Source: Chitinophagaceae bacterium
GTDB taxonomy: Bacteria > Bacteroidota > Bacteroidia > Chitinophagales > Chitinophagaceae
Reading direction: 5' to 3'
NCBI GenBank assembly: GCA_019247775.1
Contig: JAFBAN010000229.1
Location: 1-37,922, forward strand
DNA: 37,922 nt
Both the position numbers and the translations under genes were made by a program. The notes under the pieces are model-generated. The model saw only the letters and a list, made by a program, of their open reading frames with translations. It did no database searches and was not told the DNA's origin. The number at the start of each line of letters is the position of its first letter. Position 1 is the stretch's first letter. This document shows positions 33,022-37,922 of this stretch, piece after piece.

Positions 33022-34878
33022 GTGGCGGATATCATACAATTATTACCGGATAATATTGCCAACCAGATAGCGGCGGGAGAAGTGATCCAGCGGCCGGCCA
33101 GCGCCGTAAAAGAGCTGCTCGAAAATGCAGCCGATGCGGGGGCTACGGAGATCCGGCTGATCATCGCCGATGCCGGTAAGGCACTGGTGCAGGTGGTAGA
33201 CAATGGCAAGGGAATGAGTGAAACGGATGCCCGTATGGCTTTTGAGCGGCATGCCACGAGCAAGATCCGTCAGATAGACGATCTGTTCCGGATCAAGACC
33301 ATGGGTTTCAGGGGCGAGGCACTGGCGTCCATCGCTGCCGTAGCCCAGGTTGAATTGCGGACCCGCCGCCCGGAGGATGAGCTGGGCACTTATATCGAGA
33401 TCGGCAACAGCCAGGTACAGAAACAGGAATCCTGTTCCTGCCCGGTAGGCACTAATATAAGCATGAAGAACCTGTTCTTCAGCGTGCCCGCCCGGCGCAA
33501 TTTCTTAAAAAGCAATGCAGCTGAAATGAGGCATATCGTGGATGAGTTCATCCGTGTGGCGATGGCTTTCCCCGGCATCTTTTTCTCCCTTACAGCCAAT
33601 GGCCAGGAACTGTTTCACCTGGAAGCCGGCAGCCTTAAACAGCGCATCATCCATATTCTGGGCGCCCCCTATAATGCAAAACTGGTAAGTGTAAAAGAGG
33701 ATACCGACTACATGAATATCCATGGCTTTGTGGGTAAGCCGGAGACCGCGCGCAAGACCCGGGGCGACCAGTACTTTTTTGTGAACAACCGTTTTATCCG
33801 CAGCGCTTATCTCAACCATGCGGTGAACAGCGCTTTTGAGGATATGATCGCGAAAGACAGTTTCCCCAGTTATGTGTTGTACATCGACCTGGATCCTTCA
33901 CAGGTAGATATCAATGTGCATCCCACCAAGCAGGAGATCAAGTTCGAGGATGAAAAGATCATCTATGCTTTTGTGCAGGCTGCGGTTAAACATGCGCTGG
34001 CGCAGTTCAGCATCGCTCCTTCACTGGATTTTACCCTGAATGCGGAGATCCAGGGCCTGGAAGCCATCAGCAAGCCGTTTACAACGGATAAAAAAGAAGC
34101 CGCCGCCTCTTCAGACCTGTTCAAAACCTTCACACAAAAAAACCAGGCGCATTTCATTGAAGCAAACAAGACCAGTGAACTGAAGCATTGGAAAGAAGGA
34201 ATGGGGAGTGGAAGTCTGGAGTCTGGAGTTAGAAGTCTGGAGTCTGAGCGAAATCCCGCTGCTTTATTCCAGACTCCAGACTCCAGACTTCAGACTACCA
34301 TCCGCCTTCTCCCTGAAAAGCCGCTGCTCCAGATCCACAATACCTATATTCTCGCATCTACCCATTCCGGTTTTATCCTGGTGCACCAGCAGTTCGCGCA
34401 TGAGAGGATCTTGTATGATAAGTACAGCATAGCTGCCCATCACAAACAGATGGCTACGCAGAAAAGCATGTTCCCGGTCACGCTGGAACTGCCGCAGGCC
34501 GACGCCGTGCTGCTCGCAGACCTGCTGCCAGATCTGCATACGATCGGTTATCAGGTAGATCCTTTCGGGAACAACAGTTTTGTGATCCAGGGCATTCCCG
34601 CAGATGTGCTGCCCGGTAATGAAAAACATGCGATCGAATTGCTGATCGAGCAGTTCAAACATTTCAGCAGCGATATCAAATTCAGCAAACGGGAAAAGCT
34701 GGTGCGCTGCATGGCCAGGCAGCAGGCGATCAAAGCCGGACAGTTACTCAATCAGAAAGAAATGATGACGCTGCTCGAAGAACTGTTCGCCTGCAACACT
34801 CCCAATACCACGCCCACCGGCAATCCAACTTACATGGAGTTTAAGGAAGATTATCTGGACAGGATGTTCGGAAGATGA
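33022..34878 (+). CDS. mutL: DNA mismatch repair protein MutL, with a repeat inserted in the linker
   Basis: 618 aa from the GTG at 33022 (MADIIQLLPDNIANQIAAGE), the usual MutL opening; the ATG at 32911 would add 37 unconserved residues. GHKL ATPase motifs are intact: ELLENAADAGA, DNGKGM, ATSKI and GFRGEALASI. The C-terminal dimerisation domain starts near residue 432 (LLPEKPLLQIHNTY). Between them, residues about 397-425 are encoded by a heptamer inverted repeat (R16) and read GSLESGVRSLESERNPAALF and then QTPDSRLQ. The usual endonuclease motif DQHAxxER is HQQFAHER here, and the CPHGRP-like motif near the end is TPTGNP, so nicking activity is doubtful. MutL couples MutS to strand removal in mismatch repair. 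Confidence 0.94.
   Translation: MADIIQLLPDNIANQIAAGEVIQRPASAVKELLENAADAGATEIRLIIADAGKALVQVVDNGKGMSETDARMAFERHATSKIRQIDDLFRIKTMGFRGEALASIAAVAQVELRTRRPEDELGTYIEIGNSQVQKQESCSCPVGTNISMKNLFFSVPARRNFLKSNAAEMRHIVDEFIRVAMAFPGIFFSLTANGQELFHLEAGSLKQRIIHILGAPYNAKLVSVKEDTDYMNIHGFVGKPETARKTRGDQYFFVNNRFIRSAYLNHAVNSAFEDMIAKDSFPSYVLYIDLDPSQVDINVHPTKQEIKFEDEKIIYAFVQAAVKHALAQFSIAPSLDFTLNAEIQGLEAISKPFTTDKKEAAASSDLFKTFTQKNQAHFIEANKTSELKHWKEGMGSGSLESGVRSLESERNPAALFQTPDSRLQTTIRLLPEKPLLQIHNTYILASTHSGFILVHQQFAHERILYDKYSIAAHHKQMATQKSMFPVTLELPQADAVLLADLLPDLHTIGYQVDPFGNNSFVIQGIPADVLPGNEKHAIELLIEQFKHFSSDIKFSKREKLVRCMARQQAIKAGQLLNQKEMMTLLEELFACNTPNTTPTGNPTYMEFKEDYLDRMFGR
34208..34295. repeat. Heptamer inverted repeat R16 inside mutL (word ggagtct)
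   Basis: The left arm has units gaagtct, ggagtct, ggagtta, gaagtct, ggagtct from 34211. The right arm has tccagac, tccagac, tccagac, ttcagac from 34268. All step exactly 7 bases. The insert keeps the mutL frame open. The word is the same as R8 next to gldE. Confidence 0.93.
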
Positions 34879-34975
34879 GAACAGATGAACAAGGAACAGA
34901 TGAGCAAGGAACCGGGGAAGGGAAAACATTCAATGTTCCTCCGTTCCCGGTTCCTTGTTCCTTGTTCATCTGTTC
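34879..34975. repeat. Inverted repeat R17 (word gaacaag) between convergent genes
   Basis: The left arm starts gaacagatgaacaaggaaca directly after the mutL stop codon. The right arm 34941-34975 is its complement but lacks an 8-base unit (gatgagca). The right arm overlaps the stop codon of the carboxypeptidase gene (34974-34976). The pairing is otherwise exact over 30 bases. Confidence 0.93.
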
Positions 34976-36278
34976 AATTGCCGTCCATCACCGCGGTCAG
35001 GAATTTCTCCACGCCTTTGCGGATATTGGCCGGAGGGGCCAGTTCGGCGTTGACGAGGACGGAAAAAATGAGTTGTCTTCCTTTTTTGGTGGTGATATAG
35101 CCGCTGAGGGCAAGATGGTTGCTAAGGCTGCCTGTCTTGGCGTAAATACGGCCTGAATAATTTTTGTAATAGCTGCTGATGGTGCCTTCGCCGCCGGTGG
35201 CGAGAATGGTGCTGATCCGCTCCCATCTGAATTCATTCTTCATTTGCGTAAGTACCCATACGAAATCCTGCGGTGAGATCAGGTTATAACGGCTGAGCCC
35301 GCTTCCGTCTACCCATTTAGGTTTTTGAGGCAGGCCTACAAAATCGGTTTTAAGCAGGGTATCGATGATCCGCGCATCGCTCATGAACCCGAGTTTTTCG
35401 TTACTGACCATCAACAGGGTCTGCTCGGCGAAAAAGTTATCACTTCTGTGCATCATTATTTTAAGCAGGGAATCGGTTGGCTGCGAATACATTTTAACGG
35501 CAGCCTGACGATCCCCGGTACTCCCTGCCAGCCCAACCCTGGTATGAAGCGTATCCGCCAGCAGGCTCACCAGCAGTTGCGGATCACGGGTGTAGATCGG
35601 GATATCGGTGGTGGCGAACCTGCTGTTGCTGGCACGGCGATAAAAACTGTTAGAGGCAGGCTCGCGGCGGATACTGAAACTCTCTTTGCCATTCCAGCCG
35701 GAATCGCTGAGCGAATTTTGGAAATAAGAAGGGATTGCGCGTGTTGCTGTATTGTGTGTGAATCGGACAAGGTTACCATAGATAGGCATCAGGCTGCGCT
35801 CTGCCATGTAGTCGCTGTTGTAATCGTCCCAGGCCCAGCCGAATCCCAATGCATTTTCGCGCCAGCTCTCAGTGCCGATCATCACCGATCGGTGCTTTTT
35901 CAAAAAATCGAATACGCGCTGGCTGGAAAAATCCGGATGCAGGAAGCTTGGATCTCCGTTGGGATATACCGTTACAGATCCATTACCATTCTCAATATAG
36001 CGGATGCTGAGAAGGCTATCCCCCAGATTTTTCATCACCGCATAACAGGTAAACAGTTTTGTATTGCTTGCAGGCACAAAGAATTTATCTCCCTGGTGGT
36101 CGTACAGGTATTGGCCGGAAGCGGGGTCATAGAGGGTGATGCCGATATGTGCAGATCTGAAGTCGGGATTGTTGAGGATATCCCGTCCAGCTTCTTTGGC
36201 AATCTTTTTCTGCAGGCTGCAGGCGGAAAAAAACAGCAGCGCTGAGAATACAGCCGCTGCAGATATAAATTTTCTCAT
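34974..36278 (-). CDS. dacB: D-alanyl-D-alanine carboxypeptidase/endopeptidase (PBP4, S13)
   Basis: 434 aa. A lipoprotein-type signal ends at FFSAC (Cys 20), so it is probably anchored in a membrane facing the periplasm. The S13 active-site motifs are present: S71-x-x-K74 in VPASNTKLF, SDN in MMHRSDNFF, and KTG in YAKTGSLSN. The enzyme trims or cleaves peptidoglycan peptides. The length fits the family. Its stop codon is formed within the arm of repeat R17. It is convergent with mutL and divergent from the M13 peptidase gene. Confidence 0.93.
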   Translation of the reverse strand: MRKFISAAAVFSALLFFSACSLQKKIAKEAGRDILNNPDFRSAHIGITLYDPASGQYLYDHQGDKFFVPASNTKLFTCYAVMKNLGDSLLSIRYIENGNGSVTVYPNGDPSFLHPDFSSQRVFDFLKKHRSVMIGTESWRENALGFGWAWDDYNSDYMAERSLMPIYGNLVRFTHNTATRAIPSYFQNSLSDSGWNGKESFSIRREPASNSFYRRASNSRFATTDIPIYTRDPQLLVSLLADTLHTRVGLAGSTGDRQAAVKMYSQPTDSLLKIMMHRSDNFFAEQTLLMVSNEKLGFMSDARIIDTLLKTDFVGLPQKPKWVDGSGLSRYNLISPQDFVWVLTQMKNEFRWERISTILATGGEGTISSYYKNYSGRIYAKTGSLSNHLALSGYITTKKGRQLIFSVLVNAELAPPANIRKGVEKFLTAVMDGN

Positions 36279-36377
36279 ATGAACTGTTATAACTACGCCG
36301 AATTTAGTCCATTCGCCTAAGAACTCAGCTTTGAGCCGGCAATTTCATTAACTTGGGTACCCTCAAACTATACTACT

Positions 36378-37922
36378 ATGCCTGTAACAGTTAAACCCCC
36401 GATGCTTGCAGCAGCCTTGCTTTGCTGCGCCATCGCGTTTGCCGGAAATGACGATAAAATAAGCAAGGAAAAGATCAAATACATCGATAAGGCCAATATG
36501 GACCTCTCGGTAAAGCCAGGCGATAATTTTTACCGGTACGCCAACGGCGGCTGGATCAAAAAGAACCCGATCCCCGCATCCAAAACAAGATGGGGCAGTT
36601 TCGATGTGCTGCGTGAAGAGAGCTCAAAAAGATTACAGACCCTGCTGGAAGATGCCGCCAGAAAAACCAACCGCGACCGCAAGACGCAGGTGATCGGCGA
36701 TTTCTACAGCAGCGGCATGGATAGCCTGGCAATCGAAGCCCGCGGTTACCAGCCGATCAAGGCTGATCTGGCGCGGATCAACGGATTGAATTCATACAAT
36801 GACGTGCTTCATGAAATAGCGTTCGAGCGGAGTAATGGTATTGGCGGAGCATTGTTCAATGTTGGCGTAGCGCCCGATCGAAAAAATGTGAGCCGCTATA
36901 TTCCGAACATTGGCCAGGGCGGTACCACGCTTGCCGACCGCGACTATTACCTGAACAATGATGCCAGGAGCGTAACGATCCGCAACGCTTATAAAACCTA
37001 TCTCGAAAAAATGTTCAGCCTCACCGGCGATGATGCGGCAGCTGCCGGCATGAATGCAGCCGTGATCCTGAAGATCGAGACTGCACTGGCGAAAGCACAG
37101 ATGTCGCGTATCCAGATGCGCGATCCCAATGCAGTGTATAACAAATTTGCAGTGAGGGACCTGACGGCTACCACGCCCAATATGAGCTGGGCCGAGATAC
37201 TCACCGAATCGAAGATCATGGGAGCAGACAGTGTGGTAGTGGCCAATCCCGCTTTTCTGAAAACCGTTAACGAAATGCTGGCATCGGTACCGGTGCAGGA
37301 ATGGAAGACCTACCTGCGCTGGAATGTGATCAAATCGGCTGCGCCTTACCTGAGCAGCGATTTTGTGAACGCCGATTTCGAATTCAACAAAGTAGTGTCC
37401 GGTCAGCGCGAACAGACTCCCCGCTGGCAGCGCATGAGCGGCCTGATCGACCGCACTTTGGGTGATATGGTAGGTGAGCTCTATGTAGCCAAATATTTCA
37501 AACCCGAAGCCAAGGACTATATGGTGAAAATGGTAGATAACCTGCAGAGCACTTTTGCAGCGCGTATCAGGCAGCTTGACTGGATGAGCGAAAAGACCAA
37601 GGCCAAGGCACTCGAAAAATTAAATGCGATCGCCAAGAAGATCGCTTATCCGGATAAATGGAGAACCTATGATGGCGTAGTGGTGAATAAAGCCGATTTC
37701 TTCAGCAATGTGCGCACCGTGAGTGCGTGGCAATACAATTACAATACCTCGAGGATGGGTAAGCCGGTTGACCGGAAAGAGATGAGCATGACGCCGCCTA
37801 CCATCAATGCTTCCTATAACCCATCTAATAACGATATCACTTTCCCTGCCGGCATCCTGCAATTCCCGTTCTTCGATTTCGGCGCAGATGACGCGGTGAA
37901 CTATGGCGGTATTGCTGCTGTG
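36378..37922 (+). CDS. M13 family metallopeptidase (PepO/neprilysin-like), 3' end outside window
   Basis: The frame is open from the ATG at 36378 to the window edge, 515 codons. A signal peptide (MLAAALLCCAIAFAG) comes first. The M13 N-terminal domain follows: KPGDNFYRYANGGWIKKNPI, then QRMSGLIDRTLGDMVGELYV. The last residues (FFDFGADDAVNYGGIAAV) come directly before the expected zinc motif HExxH, which is cut off. Bacterial M13 enzymes degrade peptides in the periplasm or outside the cell. About 150 residues should be missing. Confidence 0.93.
   Translation, partial: MPVTVKPPMLAAALLCCAIAFAGNDDKISKEKIKYIDKANMDLSVKPGDNFYRYANGGWIKKNPIPASKTRWGSFDVLREESSKRLQTLLEDAARKTNRDRKTQVIGDFYSSGMDSLAIEARGYQPIKADLARINGLNSYNDVLHEIAFERSNGIGGALFNVGVAPDRKNVSRYIPNIGQGGTTLADRDYYLNNDARSVTIRNAYKTYLEKMFSLTGDDAAAAGMNAAVILKIETALAKAQMSRIQMRDPNAVYNKFAVRDLTATTPNMSWAEILTESKIMGADSVVVANPAFLKTVNEMLASVPVQEWKTYLRWNVIKSAAPYLSSDFVNADFEFNKVVSGQREQTPRWQRMSGLIDRTLGDMVGELYVAKYFKPEAKDYMVKMVDNLQSTFAARIRQLDWMSEKTKAKALEKLNAIAKKIAYPDKWRTYDGVVVNKADFFSNVRTVSAWQYNYNTSRMGKPVDRKEMSMTPPTINASYNPSNNDITFPAGILQFPFFDFGADDAVNYGGIAAV

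Noticed and set aside
1-37922. tRNA, rRNA, transposase or integrase genes
   Set aside because: No cloverleaf, rRNA core sequence or recombinase motif was seen in the intergenic stretches or frames that I read.

Overview
The window reads as chromosomal DNA of a Bacteroidota bacterium, most likely near Chitinophagaceae. This is inference from gene content and protein style, not from a marker-gene comparison. The main support is the minus-strand block mutY - ssb - gldE - gldD next to an HU-family gene, which matches the known Bacteroidota gliding-gene neighbourhood. Further support comes from DUF1835 and DUF3109 proteins, a PSP1/RicT homologue after holB, mostly absent Shine-Dalgarno sequences, and TTTG-N19-TAnnTTTG-like promoters. 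I see no rRNA, tRNA, integrase, transposase or CRISPR array.

Layout. 1-1623: 3' part of a secreted beta-helix (pectate-lyase-like) protein. 1725-8135: small soluble proteins on the plus strand (DUF1835, NTF2-like, M24 peptidase, SRPBCC, ankyrin, DinB, three VOC proteins, KOW, zinc-ribbon-like). 8197-11828: comEC and purH. 11909-19393: minus-strand genes (polysaccharide deacetylase, lutB-like, DUF3109, gldD, gldE, ssb, mutY). 19600-22640: HU-like protein, TPR protein, a 30-aa basic ribosomal-type protein and RNase G. 22798-23457: secreted hypothetical (minus). 23952-29980: radA, comF (frameshifted), glutathione peroxidase, holB and ricT. 30180-32899: hypothetical lipoprotein and an M3 oligopeptidase gene broken by one in-frame TAG, both minus. 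33022-37922: mutL, a PBP4-type carboxypeptidase (minus), and the 5' part of an M13 peptidase.

The most unusual signal is not a gene. At least fifteen places carry short tandem words of 7-8 bp, most of them arranged as imperfect inverted repeats. The words differ between sites (gtgaggc, gtccatg, ggagtct, gtttggg, agtcaaa, aattatt, gaacaag and others) but the architecture is shared. They cluster at gene 3' ends, often touching or supplying the stop codon. Several words occur twice in the window. One element lies in frame inside mutL, in the linker between its two domains, and shares an unusual variant unit with a copy next to the gldE stop codon. I propose that these are one class of spreading or converting repeat.

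Two genes look damaged. comF has a -1 shift in a G run and pepF has a TAG in place of a sense codon. Either could be a true mutation or a sequence error. The DNA repair and replication genes here (mutL, mutY, radA, ssb, holB) are otherwise ordinary.
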